From: Bog-473 sp963788585
GTDB lineage: Bacteria > Actinomycetota > Acidimicrobiia > Acidimicrobiales > RAAP-2
Direction: 5' to 3'
Assembly: GCA_963788585.1 (NCBI GenBank)
Contig: CAWBHA010000003.1
Location: 1,240,001-1,304,000 of the forward strand
Length of the DNA: 64,000 nt
Numbering within the stretch: position 1 is the first letter of the stretch; every line of letters begins with the position of its first letter. This document shows positions 42,235 through 51,813 of the stretch, piece by piece. Both the position numbers and the translations under genes were made by a program. The notes under the pieces were generated by a model. It was not told the origin of the DNA. It saw only the letters and a program-made list of their open reading frames with translations, and made no database searches.

Positions 42235-45200
42235 ATGGCCACAACCGAGAACATCACTGTGCTGTTCACCGATCTCGTTGGCTCCACGGAGATGGCCGCT
42301 TCGATCAGCCCCGAGGCCGCCGACGAGCTGCGCCGGAAGCATTTTTCCTCTCTTCGTCAGGCAATCGCGAGCTCCGGAGGCAGCGAGGTGAAGAACCTCG
42401 GCGACGGGCTCATGGTCGTCTTCCCGGTCGCCTCCGCCGCGCTCTCTTGTGCCGTCGCCATGCAGCAAGCGGTGCACAGAGAGAACACCGAGACCGAACG
42501 GCCTCTGGGGCTCCGCGTGGGAGTCAGCGCCGGGGAGGCCACGAGGGAGGCCGAGGATTACTTCGGCGATCCGGTCGTTGAGGCGGCGAGGCTCTGTGCA
42601 CGGGCCAATGCCGGCCAGATTCTGATCTCTGACCTCGTACGCGCCAACGCTGGTCGGAGAAGCTCCCACGCCTTCTCCTCCCTCGGATCACTCGAGCTCA
42701 AGGGTTTGCCCGAGCCCGTCGGCACCCTCGAAGTCGGATGGGAGCCCGTGCGGGACGATGTGGCCACGCTCGGCCGGGTCCCGCTGCCGGCACGTCTGTC
42801 ACATCGTCCCACCGTCGGGGTGATCGGTCGTGAGATCGAGCTCGCCACCTTGGACGCCGCTGCCAAGCGCGTGTCGTCGGGCGAGGGGCGAGAGGTGGTC
42901 CTTCTGGGGGGTGAGCCCGGTCAGGGAAAGACGACGCTTGTGTCGGAGCTCAGTCGGCGGGGTCACGAGGCCGGGATGACGGTGCTCCTCGGGCGCTGTG
43001 ACGAGGAGTTTGGTGCTCCCTACCGCCCGTTCTCCGAGGCCCTCTCCCACTACGTCATGCACGCAGAAGACGAGGTGCTACGCGCACACGTGGCTTCCCA
43101 TGGTGCGGAGCTTGCCAGATTGGTGCCTGTCCTCCGGCAGCGTCTCGGGGAGCTCCCCCCACTCCAGACGGCCGACGCCGACACCGAGCGGTACCTCCTC
43201 TATGCCGCGGTTGTGGGATTTCTCGAAGCAGCCAGCAACGAGCGTCCCGTGGTTCTGGTGCTCGACGACCTGCACTGGGCCGACAAGCCGAGCCTCCAGC
43301 TCTTGCGACATGTCGTCTCCAACACCTCCTCGAGTCGCTTGCTGATCCTCTGCACCTACAGGGACGCCGAACTCTCAAGTGCGCATCCGCTCTCCGAAGC
43401 CCTGGTCGCCCTGCGCAGAGAGCCGTTCGGCGTCTCGAGCATCGACCTCAAGGGCCTGGACGACACCGGAGTCCTCGCTTTCATGGAGTCGGCCGCTGGG
43501 CACGTCCTCGACGATGCCGGGATGAACCTTGCACACGATCTCTACCGGGAGACCGACGGAAACCCCCTCTTTGTGGCCGAGGTGTTGCGCAACCTCTCTG
43601 AGTCAGGCGCGATCTACCAGGACGCGGCGACGGGGCGTTGGACGGCGGCAGACTCCGACGGTCATTTGGCGCTGCCCCACAGCGTGCGCGCGGTCATCGG
43701 CACCCGGGTCTCCCGACTGGGCGAGGAAGCGACGAAAGTCCTGTCCACCGCGTCCGTCATCGGACGCGACTTCGACCTCGATCTCTTGGCCGAGACCACA
43801 GCGATGGACGAGGAGGACCTCATCGACCTCCTCGAGCAGGCGCAGCACGCCGCCCTCGTCATTGAGCTGGCTGATTCTCCTGGCCGCTACAGCTTCTCTC
43901 ACGCCCTCATCCAGCACACCCTCTACGAGGACATGGGGGGGACTCGCCGCACGCGGGCTCACCGTGCCGTGGGCGAGGCGATAGAGCGGCTGTACAAGAA
44001 CGGCACTGACGATGTGATCGGGGAGCTCGCACGTCACTTCCTCCTCGCAACGAGGCCGACGGATGTGCACAAGGCCATCGTGTACTCACGAGCCGCCGGG
44101 GAAGCCGCGCTGACGGCCCTCGCTCCGGACGAGGCGGTCCGCTACTTTTCTCAAGCGCTGGAGCTGGCCTCCCACGTGGCGACGGTGGACCCCACAGTGC
44201 GCATCGACTTGTTGATCGACCTTGGCACCGCACAACGCCAGAGCGGTATCCCAGCGTTCAGGGAGAACCTCCTCGAGGCGGCCCGACGCGCACGAGAACT
44301 CAGCGACGCCGATCGGTTGGTCAAGGCGGCCCTGGCCAACAGCCGCGGGTGGTTCAGCTCCCTCGGCCAGGTCGACCTCGAAAGGGTCGACGTGTTGGAG
44401 GCCGCTCTCGATGCTCTTCCCGAGACCGACACGCAAGACCGGGCCCGTCTCCTCGCCACGCTGTGCGGCGAGATCCAATACGGGAGCCCGCTCGAGCGCC
44501 GGCTGGCTCTCGCGGACGAGGCCAAGAAGATTGCACGTCGCGTCGCCGATGCGGCCACCTTCATCGATGTGGTGAACAGCTGCTCCACTGCGCTGATGGC
44601 TCCCTCCACCCTGGTCGAGGAGCTCGCGGACGCTGTAGAGGCCATGGCCGCCGCCAGAGTTCTTGATGACCCCGTACGGCTGCTCCGTGCCGCCCTTCCC
44701 GGCTTTTACCTGGCGTCGCGTGCCGGCCAGTTCGAGCTGGCAGACGAGAGCTTGGCGGTCGTGTGCGAAATGGCGGAGAAGCTCGGGCAGGCGTCGTTCC
44801 TCTGGATGGCTTGTTACCGCCAGGCCTCCGATGCTCTCCTGCACGGCGATCCGGAGCGGGCTGAGCGGCTCGCCACGGAGGCGCTCGATTTGGGCAGCGC
44901 CTGCGGGCAACCCGACGCCTTCCAGTATTACGGCATTCAGCTCATGAGCACCCGGGACATGCAGGGCAGGCTCCGAGAGCTAGTGTCGCTCATCGCCGAC
45001 GCGGCTGATCAGAATCCGACCATACCGACGTTCAAGGCGGTTCTGGCGATGGCGCAGCTCGAGGCCGGGGATGCAACATCCGCTCGAAGCATCGTGGATC
45101 AGGCTGCTGCCATGTCATTCGCTCTGCCGGAGGACAGTGGGTGGTTCGACGGGATGACCAACTACGCCAGGGTTGTCATCGGATTGCAACTGCGCGACCA

Positions 45201-45555
45201 CGCCGGGACATTGATGGAGCTGCTGGCACCATACGCGGACCAAGTGCCCTTCAACGGCCTCTGCCCCCAACCACCGGTGGCCATGACCATCGGTGGTTGC
45301 GCCACCGTGCTCGGCCGTTACGAAGAGGCGGAGGACTGTTTCGCCCAAGCCGCAGAGCTCAGCGCTCGAGGTGGAATGCTCTTTGCCGATGCGCAGACGA
45401 ACCTGCTGTGGGGTCAGATGTTGCATGCACGCGGGGCAGCGGGTGACATCCATCGAGCTCGAGAGCTGCTCGAGGAGGCAGCATCGAGTGCGGCCAGCCG
45501 CGGCTACGCGATGGTGGAGCGCCGAGCGAGAGGCGAGTTGTTGAAGCTGACCTGA
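42235..45555 (+). CDS. Class III nucleotide cyclase / AAA-ATPase / TPR-like fusion 2
   Basis: 1106 residues, paralogous along its length to the protein at 37975. Cyclase: VLFTDLVGST, VKNLGDGLMVVF, FGDPVVEAARLC, again with Arg kept and the neighbouring Asn replaced. ATPase: GEPGQGKTTLVSEL and VLVLDDLHWADKPSLQLL. The last 540 residues are TPR-like helices (DDLGTAQRQSGIP-type repeats in both). ATG 42235 has GGAG nine bases upstream. It lies between attachment copies A and C, alone, so it would be the cargo of the first element. The signal input is unknown; cAMP output is likely because of the Lys at the base-selective position. Confidence 0.88.
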   Translation: MATTENITVLFTDLVGSTEMAASISPEAADELRRKHFSSLRQAIASSGGSEVKNLGDGLMVVFPVASAALSCAVAMQQAVHRENTETERPLGLRVGVSAGEATREAEDYFGDPVVEAARLCARANAGQILISDLVRANAGRRSSHAFSSLGSLELKGLPEPVGTLEVGWEPVRDDVATLGRVPLPARLSHRPTVGVIGREIELATLDAAAKRVSSGEGREVVLLGGEPGQGKTTLVSELSRRGHEAGMTVLLGRCDEEFGAPYRPFSEALSHYVMHAEDEVLRAHVASHGAELARLVPVLRQRLGELPPLQTADADTERYLLYAAVVGFLEAASNERPVVLVLDDLHWADKPSLQLLRHVVSNTSSSRLLILCTYRDAELSSAHPLSEALVALRREPFGVSSIDLKGLDDTGVLAFMESAAGHVLDDAGMNLAHDLYRETDGNPLFVAEVLRNLSESGAIYQDAATGRWTAADSDGHLALPHSVRAVIGTRVSRLGEEATKVLSTASVIGRDFDLDLLAETTAMDEEDLIDLLEQAQHAALVIELADSPGRYSFSHALIQHTLYEDMGGTRRTRAHRAVGEAIERLYKNGTDDVIGELARHFLLATRPTDVHKAIVYSRAAGEAALTALAPDEAVRYFSQALELASHVATVDPTVRIDLLIDLGTAQRQSGIPAFRENLLEAARRARELSDADRLVKAALANSRGWFSSLGQVDLERVDVLEAALDALPETDTQDRARLLATLCGEIQYGSPLERRLALADEAKKIARRVADAATFIDVVNSCSTALMAPSTLVEELADAVEAMAAARVLDDPVRLLRAALPGFYLASRAGQFELADESLAVVCEMAEKLGQASFLWMACYRQASDALLHGDPERAERLATEALDLGSACGQPDAFQYYGIQLMSTRDMQGRLRELVSLIADAADQNPTIPTFKAVLAMAQLEAGDATSARSIVDQAAAMSFALPEDSGWFDGMTNYARVVIGLQLRDHAGTLMELLAPYADQVPFNGLCPQPPVAMTIGGCATVLGRYEEAEDCFAQAAELSARGGMLFADAQTNLLWGQMLHARGAAGDIHRARELLEEAASSAASRGYAMVERRARGELLKLT

Positions 45556-45634
45556 GACTCGGGCCGACAGCCCGTGATGCGAATGCTGCGCTTTGGAGGC
45601 TGGCGCGGGCGCAAATGTGGTCGACCAGCTACCC

Positions 45635-45790
45635 GCCAAATGCCGGTCGGGCGTTCACGTAGGCTTGGCTGCCGAGGGATCGAACTAGGAGATTATGGAC
45701 CGTCGTCCATCTGTCGAATGGCAAGTCCCTGTTGGCGAGGCGCGAGAGCAGCCGAATCGCACTCACTGCGGACCAGCCGCAAGCAGTCCA
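45635..45790 (+). repeat. Attachment-site copy C: most decayed tRNA-Ser half
   Basis: The stretch keeps CGTAGGCTTGGCT from the 5' flank, then GAGGCGCGAGAGCAGCCGAA and TCGCACTCACTGC of the tRNA half (about 45734-45769) and CGCAAGCAGTCCA, shared with copy A. It carries many substitutions. At 45874-45893 TTATGGACAGGAGTATGGAC mirrors the conserved element after copy A at the same distance. No gene is seen in the 428-bp gap between the cyclase and Crp genes. Confidence 0.6.
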
Positions 45791-45983
45791 CCTCATGCCG
45801 GGGCGATCCACCGACAAGGTCCTGACCTGGAGAGCGATCCAGTCCGTTTGCCTACCTGCAACCGGTTCCGAGTTTATGGACAGGAGTATGGACAAGACCT
45901 GACGGTGCTTCAGTCGATCCGCGTCAGACTGCGAAGTTCATCCGGGCGGGCCTGCCGGTTTACGAGATGGGATACTCGGCGCC

Positions 45984-46652
45984 ATGCCGTCGCACCTGCT
46001 TGACGTGCTTGACGACGACGAGCAGCGAGACGTTCTCGCGGCAGCGAGACGCAGACGGTTCAAGCGCAACGAAGTTGTGTTTCATGATGGCGACCCCGGG
46101 GACGCGCTGCACTTGGTCGTTAGCGGACATTTTGCTATTCGCATCACGACACCGATGGGTGACCAGGCGACGATCCGGGTGTTCGGCCCCGCTGACTATT
46201 TCGGTGAGCTGGCGATGCTCTCGTCGGGCCCGCGTCATGGGAGCGCCATCTGCCTCGATGCGGGGGAGACCCTGAGCTTGCACCGTGAGGACTTCCAAGA
46301 ACTCCGAGCGACGAGGCCGAGGATCAACGAGGTGTTGACGGTCGCTCTCGTTACGGAAGTACGCCGTCTGTCCGCGGCGCTTATTGAGGCGTTATACGTA
46401 CCAGTCGAACGTCGCGTCTGGCTTCGTCTGATTGACCTTGTTGAGTTGTACGGAGGCGACGCCCCGGTCGTGATCCCACTCACGCAAGATGACATCGCCC
46501 AACTTGCCGGGACTACGCGCCCGACCGCAAATCGGGTTCTACGGGCAGGTGAGGAGCAGGGTGTCCTTCGGTTGGCACGTGGCCGCCTAGAGGTTCGCGA
46601 TCGGACTGCGCTACGAAGCCTCGCTCACCAATTTAGCGGCCGCAGCTGGTAA
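45984..46652 (+). CDS. Crp/Fnr-family transcriptional regulator
   Basis: 222 residues. The cNMP-binding beta-roll contains FHDGDPGDALHLVVSGHFAI and FGELAMLSSGPRHGSAICLD, where FGE and the Arg of PRHGSA match cAMP contacts in Crp. The C-terminal winged helix reads LTQDDIAQLAGTTRPTANRV. There are no Fnr cysteines. ATG 45984. A cAMP sensor beside two cyclase genes suggests a local circuit, but it lies in a separate attachment-bounded segment. Converges with a small degraded reading frame. Confidence 0.9.
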   Translation: MPSHLLDVLDDDEQRDVLAAARRRRFKRNEVVFHDGDPGDALHLVVSGHFAIRITTPMGDQATIRVFGPADYFGELAMLSSGPRHGSAICLDAGETLSLHREDFQELRATRPRINEVLTVALVTEVRRLSAALIEALYVPVERRVWLRLIDLVELYGGDAPVVIPLTQDDIAQLAGTTRPTANRVLRAGEEQGVLRLARGRLEVRDRTALRSLAHQFSGRSW

Positions 46653-46845
46653 ATTGGGATCGTCTCGAATTCGAGATTGCCAAGGCATCTTGTTCGGCAA
46701 GTAGGGCTGGAAGGGCGGTGGCATCCCGGCGGAGCTTGATCCTGACATCGGTGGCGTCGTCGATACGTGCCAGTAACAGGGCGAACTCCAGGCACTCGGG
46801 CTCGGCCTGAATGGCCGAGACAGCGACGTCATAAAGCCATCAGGA
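46633..46845 (-). pseudogene. Possible protein remnant on the reverse strand
   Basis: Between a stop near 46845 and a TAA at 46635, the reverse strand reads a start-less but protein-like stretch (AIQAEPECLEFALLLARIDD; VRIKLRRDATALPALLAEQD) of about 68 residues. No family is recognised. It overlaps the Crp end by about 20 bases and lies inside the attachment-bounded segment. A decayed gene of an old mobile element is one option; chance is another. Confidence 0.3.
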
Positions 46846-46937
46846 CCTTCCCGCGCCCGAGCGCGGCGCTCGCGCACCGCAACCTGAAGACAGGGTCACT
46901 TCCGCACCGACTGGGGCAACCGTGTCGACGGAAACAC

Positions 46938-46965
46938 GGGGTCTGTGTCCTACGACACAGACCCC
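46938..46965. terminator. Perfect 12-bp hairpin between Crp and SGNH hydrolase genes
   Basis: GGGGTCTGTGTC (46938-46949) pairs perfectly with GACACAGACCCC (46954-46965) over a CTAC loop. It is 58 bp before the hydrolase start, strong enough to terminate or attenuate; no T tract follows on the plus strand. Confidence 0.55.
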
Positions 46966-47022
46966 ATCGCCATTGGCGTTCAGCCTCTTCTCATGGCTTT
47001 CAACTGTGACGGAGAGTCTGAA

Positions 47023-47951
47023 ATGCAAACGGTCCAATCAGCAACGACGAAGCAGGGTGGGTTGAGGTGGAAGGCGAAGCAGGCCTGGGTGCTGGCCGCC
47101 TGGCCGCCCTGGCCGCCCTGGCCGTGACTGGCGCGCTGATTCAGTCCAGGTCAGAGGCTTCGGCGACCTCTTCGAGCCGACAACTGAAGACCGCCGTGGC
47201 TGCGCCACAGGCGAAGCTTGCCGGTTCGGCGGTGAGCCCGGCGGCCGCGCCAGCCCACGAGACCGTCGATCTCTTCGGGGACTCACTCGGGTACCAGGCC
47301 GAGCCCTACCTCGACATGTTCTTCGCAGAGACCGGGAACTACACCGTCTCGAACAACACCTACGGCGGCACCGCCACATGCGATTGGCTGAGCAAGATGG
47401 CCACCGCCGCCGCCGAAGACCCCCAGTCGGCTGTGCTGGTGTTCTCGGGGAACGCGTTCACGCCTTGCATGGACGGGGTCGCCCTCCGGAGCCCCCAGTA
47501 CTACGACCTCTACACCACCGACACCGAGAAGGCCATCGGGATCTTCAGCGCGGTGGGGGCCCACGTCTTCTTGGTCGGGACCCCGATCGACCAGTCCTCG
47601 GTGGCCGGGTGGGACCGCCTCGACGACATCTACCGACAGCTGGCCCAGGCGAACCCCCTCGCTGTGACCTATGTGGACGCCGGCGCCGCTGTGGAGTCTC
47701 CCAGCGGTGGGTTCACGTGGGATCTGCCCTGCATGAACATCGAGCCGAGCTGTGGTGCGAACGGCACCAACGTGGTGCGCTCGCCCGACGGCATCCACTT
47801 CTGCCCGGACGGAACCCCGTCGACCCGTGGCGTCACTGGACCGTGTGACGAGTATTCACCCGGGGCGTTCCGGTTCGCCCTTGCCATTGTGAGTGCGATT
47901 ACGCAGTACCCACACCAGACGCTGGCTTCGTTGGTCCTGAGCGCTCGGTGA
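47023..47951 (+). CDS. Secreted SGNH/GDSL-type hydrolase with an indel in the signal-peptide repeat
   Basis: About 309 residues. The open frame from 47067 has LFGDSLGYQAEPYL (block I, GDS nucleophile), SGNAFTPCMDG (block III-like Asn) and SPDGIHFCPDG (block V Asp-x-x-His), so the catalytic set of an SGNH hydrolase is complete. The best start is ATG 47023, with GGAG eight bases upstream and a basic KQGGLRWKAKQAWVLA signal start. It is in another frame: one C is missing from the first of three CTGGCCGCC units near 47104. Restoring it joins the frames. Without it a GTG at 47067 could still serve. Probable extracellular esterase or acyl hydrolase. Confidence 0.75.
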
Positions 47952-48135
47952 CTGCGTCCCCCTCTGAAGTGCCAGAACGACGTGGCCTCCCGCTGGTCTT
48001 GGGTGACCCGACCGCCGGCAGTGTGATTCGGGTCAGGAGGCGAAGTGGATGGGGAGCGCTGGGTGTCGCGCTTGGTCCCTTGCACCGTTCTAGCTGCACA
48101 CCGGTAGCGGTGCGTCGCCGGGTCACGTCCGAGGG

Positions 48136-48293
48136 ACACCCTCGCCTGCCAAACGGCGGGCGAAGGTTCACGTAGGCTGGCCTGGTACGGAGTTCAGCGC
48201 AGCGATCACGGACACGATCCGGAAAGGTTCCACGGTCAAAGGGCGAAACTCCTGCTGGAGAGGTGCGAGAGCGGCCGAATCGGACTCACTGCT
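48136..48293 (+). repeat. Attachment-site copy B: intact 5' flank and 5' half of tRNA-Ser
   Basis: Reference copy for A and C. It contains the presumed tRNA promoter region, and its last 37 bases are the first part of the functional tRNA, ending at the anticodon GCT. The 305-bp gap before tRNA-Ser is otherwise empty. Confidence 0.72.
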
Positions 48294-48345
48294 AATGAGT
48301 TGACCTGGGTAACCGGGTCCGAGGGTTCAAATCCCTCCCTCTCCG
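48257..48345 (+). tRNA. tRNA-Ser (anticodon GCT)
   Basis: 89 nt. The acceptor stem GGAGAGG pairs with CCTCTCC and a G discriminator follows. The anticodon arm is ACTCA-CTGCTAA-TGAGT with anticodon GCT. A long variable arm (CTGGG...CCGGG region) and a T arm with GGTTCAAATCC confirm the Ser type. CCA is not encoded. It reads AGC/AGU codons. Its 5' half is the target of the integrations described for copies A and C. Confidence 0.92.
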
Positions 48346-48435
48346 CTTGGTCGTCCGGCATCCGCCGGATAGCCGGAGAATCGGCCCGCCGCGGCGGGTC
48401 TGTCGTGCGCCGTCGCCCCGGCGGAAGCCGGCAAG

Positions 48436-49857
48436 GTGCGAGGAGTGTGTGCAAGACGCGTGGGCCGCTACTGGCTGCAGACCTTGGGATGTCCCAAGAA
48501 CCAGGTGGACTCCGACAAGCTCGAGGGCTACCTCGGTGCCGCGGGCTATGCGCAGGCGGCGGACCCCGCCGGTGCCGATCTCGTCGTGGTCAACACGTGC
48601 GCCTTCATCGAGGCGGCCCGCCAGGAGTCGATCGACACCGTCCTCGCTCTGGCTGAGCGGCGCGCAGCAGGAGCACGGCTCGTGGTGACCGGCTGCATGG
48701 CCGAGCGGTACGGCGACGAGCTCCGCGACGCCCTGCCCGAGATCGACCTCGTCGCCGGCTTCGGGCGCGACCTCGTCGCGCCCGTGCCGCTGCGGGCCAC
48801 ACTTCCCACCGCCGTCCCCGTCACGCTGCAGGCGAAGGGGACCACCCGCACCAGCAACGGGTTCGACCTCCTCGAGCTGCCCCGTCCCGCCGCCCGCGCC
48901 CCGTGGGCCTACGTGAAGGTCGCCGAGGGCTGCGACCGCATCTGCGGCTTCTGCGCCATCCCGTCCTTCCGCGGCAAGCAGCGCTCCCGCACGCCCGCCG
49001 ACGTCCTGGCCGAGGTCGACGCGCTGGCCGCCGCTTCCGCCGCCGCCGACGGCGACGCACCGCCGCTGCGCGAGGTGGTCCTCGTGGCCCAGGACCTCGC
49101 CTCGTACGGCCGGGACCGCTCGGGACCACGCCACGCCACGCGCACCGCCGGCGGCGGCCGCTCGCCGCTCGCCGCCCTCATCCGTGCCGTCGCGCCGCGG
49201 GTCGAGCGGACCCGGCTCCTCTACCTCTACCCGTCCGGCCTCACCGACGAGTTGATCGAGACCGTGCTCGATACGGGGGTGCCCTACTTCGACCTCTCCC
49301 TGCAGCACGTGTCCCGCCCGCTCCTCGCCGGCATGCGACGGTGGGGCGACGGCGAGCGCTTCCTGCGCCGCATCGCCGACATCCGCGCCGCCGCGCCCCA
49401 CGCCACGTTCCGCTCCTCCTTCATCCTCGGCTACCCCGGCGAGACCGAGCGCGACCACGATCAGCTCCTCCAGTTCCTCGAGGCGGCACAGCTCGACTGG
49501 GCGGGCTTCTTTCCGTTCTCCAAGGAGGAGGGCACGCACGCCGCCGGACTGGGCGCCCAGGTCCCGGCCGAGCTCGCGCTCGAGCGCCTCCGCGAGTGCA
49601 CCGAGCTCCAGGACGTCATCACCGCCGCCAAACGGGACGGCCTCGTCGGCGAGCGCCGGACCGTCCTCGTCGACACGCCCGGACGCGGCCGGACCGTGCA
49701 CGAAGCGCCCGAGATCGACGGCATCGTCCAGGTGCCCACCGATCTGGGGGTGGGCCGCCTCGTCGAGATGCGGATCACCGGCGCGGAGGGGCCCGACCTC
49801 ACCGCCGTACCCGAACCCCGGCGGGGTCCCCTCGTCGGCGGGTCGTCGGCGCCATGA
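48436..49857 (+). CDS. rimO: Ribosomal protein S12 methylthiotransferase RimO
   Basis: 473 residues. The N-terminal UPF0004 domain has LGCPKNQVDSD, VNTCAFIEAA and VTGCMAERY, the three Cys of the auxiliary cluster. The radical-SAM core has EGCDRICGFCAIPSFRGKQR with CxxxCxxC. A TRAM domain ends the protein (GERRTVLVDTPGRGRTVHEA). It methylthiolates Asp89 of S12. GTG 48436, 48445 and 48460 are alternative starts; family alignment favours the third. Its stop overlaps the pgsA start. First gene of a rimO-pgsA-cinA unit, with recA much further downstream than in relatives. Confidence 0.92.
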   Translation: MRGVCARRVGRYWLQTLGCPKNQVDSDKLEGYLGAAGYAQAADPAGADLVVVNTCAFIEAARQESIDTVLALAERRAAGARLVVTGCMAERYGDELRDALPEIDLVAGFGRDLVAPVPLRATLPTAVPVTLQAKGTTRTSNGFDLLELPRPAARAPWAYVKVAEGCDRICGFCAIPSFRGKQRSRTPADVLAEVDALAAASAAADGDAPPLREVVLVAQDLASYGRDRSGPRHATRTAGGGRSPLAALIRAVAPRVERTRLLYLYPSGLTDELIETVLDTGVPYFDLSLQHVSRPLLAGMRRWGDGERFLRRIADIRAAAPHATFRSSFILGYPGETERDHDQLLQFLEAAQLDWAGFFPFSKEEGTHAAGLGAQVPAELALERLRECTELQDVITAAKRDGLVGERRTVLVDTPGRGRTVHEAPEIDGIVQVPTDLGVGRLVEMRITGAEGPDLTAVPEPRRGPLVGGSSAP

Positions 49858-50448
49858 GCGACGCCACCCGCGAGCCGCCGGCGCCGCCCGGGTTCACGTT
49901 CGGGCCGAGCGCGCTCGTCACTCCGGCCAATGCCGTGACCGTCGCCCGGCTGCTGGCGGCGCCCGTCTACGTCGTCATGCTCGTCGTGTGGGGCGCCTCC
50001 TGGATCAACGTCGTGGTCGGGTTCGTCCTCGCCGCCAGCGACGGCCTCGACGGCTACATGGCGCGTCGCCACGGCACGACCCGCTCCGGTGCGTTCCTCG
50101 ATCCGCTGGCGGACAAGGCCGTCGTCGTCGGCGCGCTCGTCACGCTGGCGGCGCAGGGACACCTGCCCTGGCTTCCCGTCGTGCTCATCGCGGCCCGCGA
50201 GGTCGGCATGCAGGTCTACCGTTCCTGGGTGGGCCGGCGAGGCGTGTCCATCCCCGCCCGCAACTCCGCCAAGCTCAAGACGCTCGTGCAGGATTTCGCC
50301 GTCGGCTCCTGCATCATCCCGCCCCTCGCCGGTCAACACGACCTCCAGATCGCGATGATCTGGTTCGCCTGCGCGCTCGACGCTCTACACCGGAGCCGAG
50401 TACCTGCTCGACGGGCGACGGGCGCTCCACAGGCCGGCCGCCCCCTAA
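49854..50448 (+). CDS. pgsA: CDP-diacylglycerol-glycerol-3-phosphate phosphatidyltransferase, apparent frameshift
   Basis: About 197 residues after correction. The CDP-alcohol signature SDGLDGYMARRHGTTRSGAF, followed by LDPLADKA (D-G-x2-A-R-x8-G-x3-D-x3-D), is complete, and several helices follow (VVVGALVTLAA; LPVVLIAAREVG). One extra G near 50379 (GCGCTCG|ACG) breaks the last 23 codons; skipping it gives TLYTGAEYLLDGRRALHRP and a TAA at 50446. Essential for phosphatidylglycerol synthesis, so a base-call indel is far likelier than loss. The ATG overlaps the rimO TGA. Confidence 0.88.
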
Positions 50449-50458
50449 GGTCCCCTCC

Positions 50459-51725
50459 GTGAGGATCGAGATCGTGGCGGTGGGCACCGAGCTCTTGCTC
50501 GGGCAGATCGCCGACACCAACTCCGCCTGGCTGGGGGAGAACTTGGCCGCCATCGGCGTGGCGTCGCACTTCCACCAGGCGGTGGGCGACAACCACGACC
50601 GCATCACGCTGGCACTGCGCACCGCCCTGGCCCGCAGCGACGGCGCCATCATGTGCGGCGGCCTCGGGCCGACGCAGGACGACATCACCCGCGAGGCCAT
50701 TGCCGAGGTCATGAACGTCCCGCTCGAGCGCGATCAGGAGATCGTCGACTACATCGCGGCCTTCTTCGAGGCGCGGGGACGCACCATGTCGGAGAACAAC
50801 GCGCGCCAGGCCGACGTGCCCCGGGGCGCCACGGTGATCCCCCAGGCCGTCGGCACGGCCCCGGGCCTGATCTGTCCCGTCGGCAACAAGGTCGTCTACG
50901 CGGTGCCCGGCGTGCCCTACGAGATGACCGAGATGTTCGAGCGGGCCATCAAGCCCGACCTGCGGGCCCGCATGGCCGAGGCCGGTGAAGAGGGTGTCAT
51001 CGCCAGCCGGGTCTTGCGCACGTGGGGGTCGAGCGAGTCCGCACTGGCCGAGACGCTCCAGGACCGGGTGGACGCGCTCGACGCGGAGGGCGGCGTGACC
51101 CTCGCCTTCCTCGCGTCGGGCATCGAGGGGATCAAGGTCCGTATCACCGCCCGTGCCCGCATGCTCGACGACGTCACCGCGCTCCTCGACAAGGAGGAGA
51201 GCGAGGTGCGGCGCGCCATCGACGAGCGATTGGGCGACATCGTGTTCGGCGTCGACGACGAGTCGATGGAGGTGGCGGTGGCCGGCCGGCTCATCGCGGG
51301 GGGGTTGAGCTTCGGCGTGGCCGAGTCGCTCACCGGTGGCCTCATCGCATCGCGTCTGGTCAACGTGCCCGGCGCCTCGCGCTGGTTCAAGGGCGGCATC
51401 GTGGCCTACGACTCCCAGGTCAAGTACGACGTCCTGGGAGTCCCCGCCGGGCCGGTCGTGAGCGAGGCCGCAGCCGCGGCGATGGCCGAGGGCGCGGCCC
51501 GCGTCACGGGAGCCGACGTCGGGCTCGGGATCACCGGCGTGGCGGGTCCCGACGACCAGGAGGGCGTGGCCCCCGGCACCGTGTTCGTCGGGCTCACCCT
51601 GCCCGGCCAGCCCACGCGTGTCCCGGGAACTTCGCGTGCCGGGGGACCGGGAGCGCGTGCGCCAATACGGGGCCATTTCGGCCCTCGACCTGCTACGACG
51701 CGCCCTGGACACCCGGGCGGCCTGA
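50459..51725 (+). CDS. cinA: CinA-family competence/damage protein, apparent frameshift
   Basis: About 421 residues. The N-terminal MoCF-like half reads VAVGTELLLGQIADTNSAWL and GGLGPTQDDITREA; the C-terminal PncC-like deamidase half reads VAESLTGGLIASRLVNVPGA and GITGVAGPDDQEG. Together these give nicotinamide-nucleotide amidase and ADP-ribose pyrophosphatase roles. One extra C near 51622 (CGTGTCC|CGG) must be skipped; then RELRVPGDRERVRQYGAISA and LDLLRRALDTRAA end at 51725. GTG 50459 is the start, 10 bp after pgsA. The pgsA-cinA-recA order of relatives is interrupted here by about 8 kb. Confidence 0.88.
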
Positions 51726-51813
51726 TCGGGGCGGCTTCACAGGAGGCCCACAGGTAGGTCACACTGGACGGGCATTCGAGAGCGCGACCCTGTGCGGCAG
51801 GGAGGTATGTCCA

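Noticed and set aside
37975..45555. Phage or abortive-infection defence role for the cyclase/AAA proteins
   Set aside because: Although STAND ATPases serve in defence, the cyclase domain and TPR tail match signal proteins of actinobacteria and no effector (nuclease, NADase, membrane pore) is linked.
46945..47127. Small frame of 60 codons before the SGNH hydrolase
   Set aside because: Its C-terminal half is the hydrolase signal peptide read before the indel; not a separate gene.
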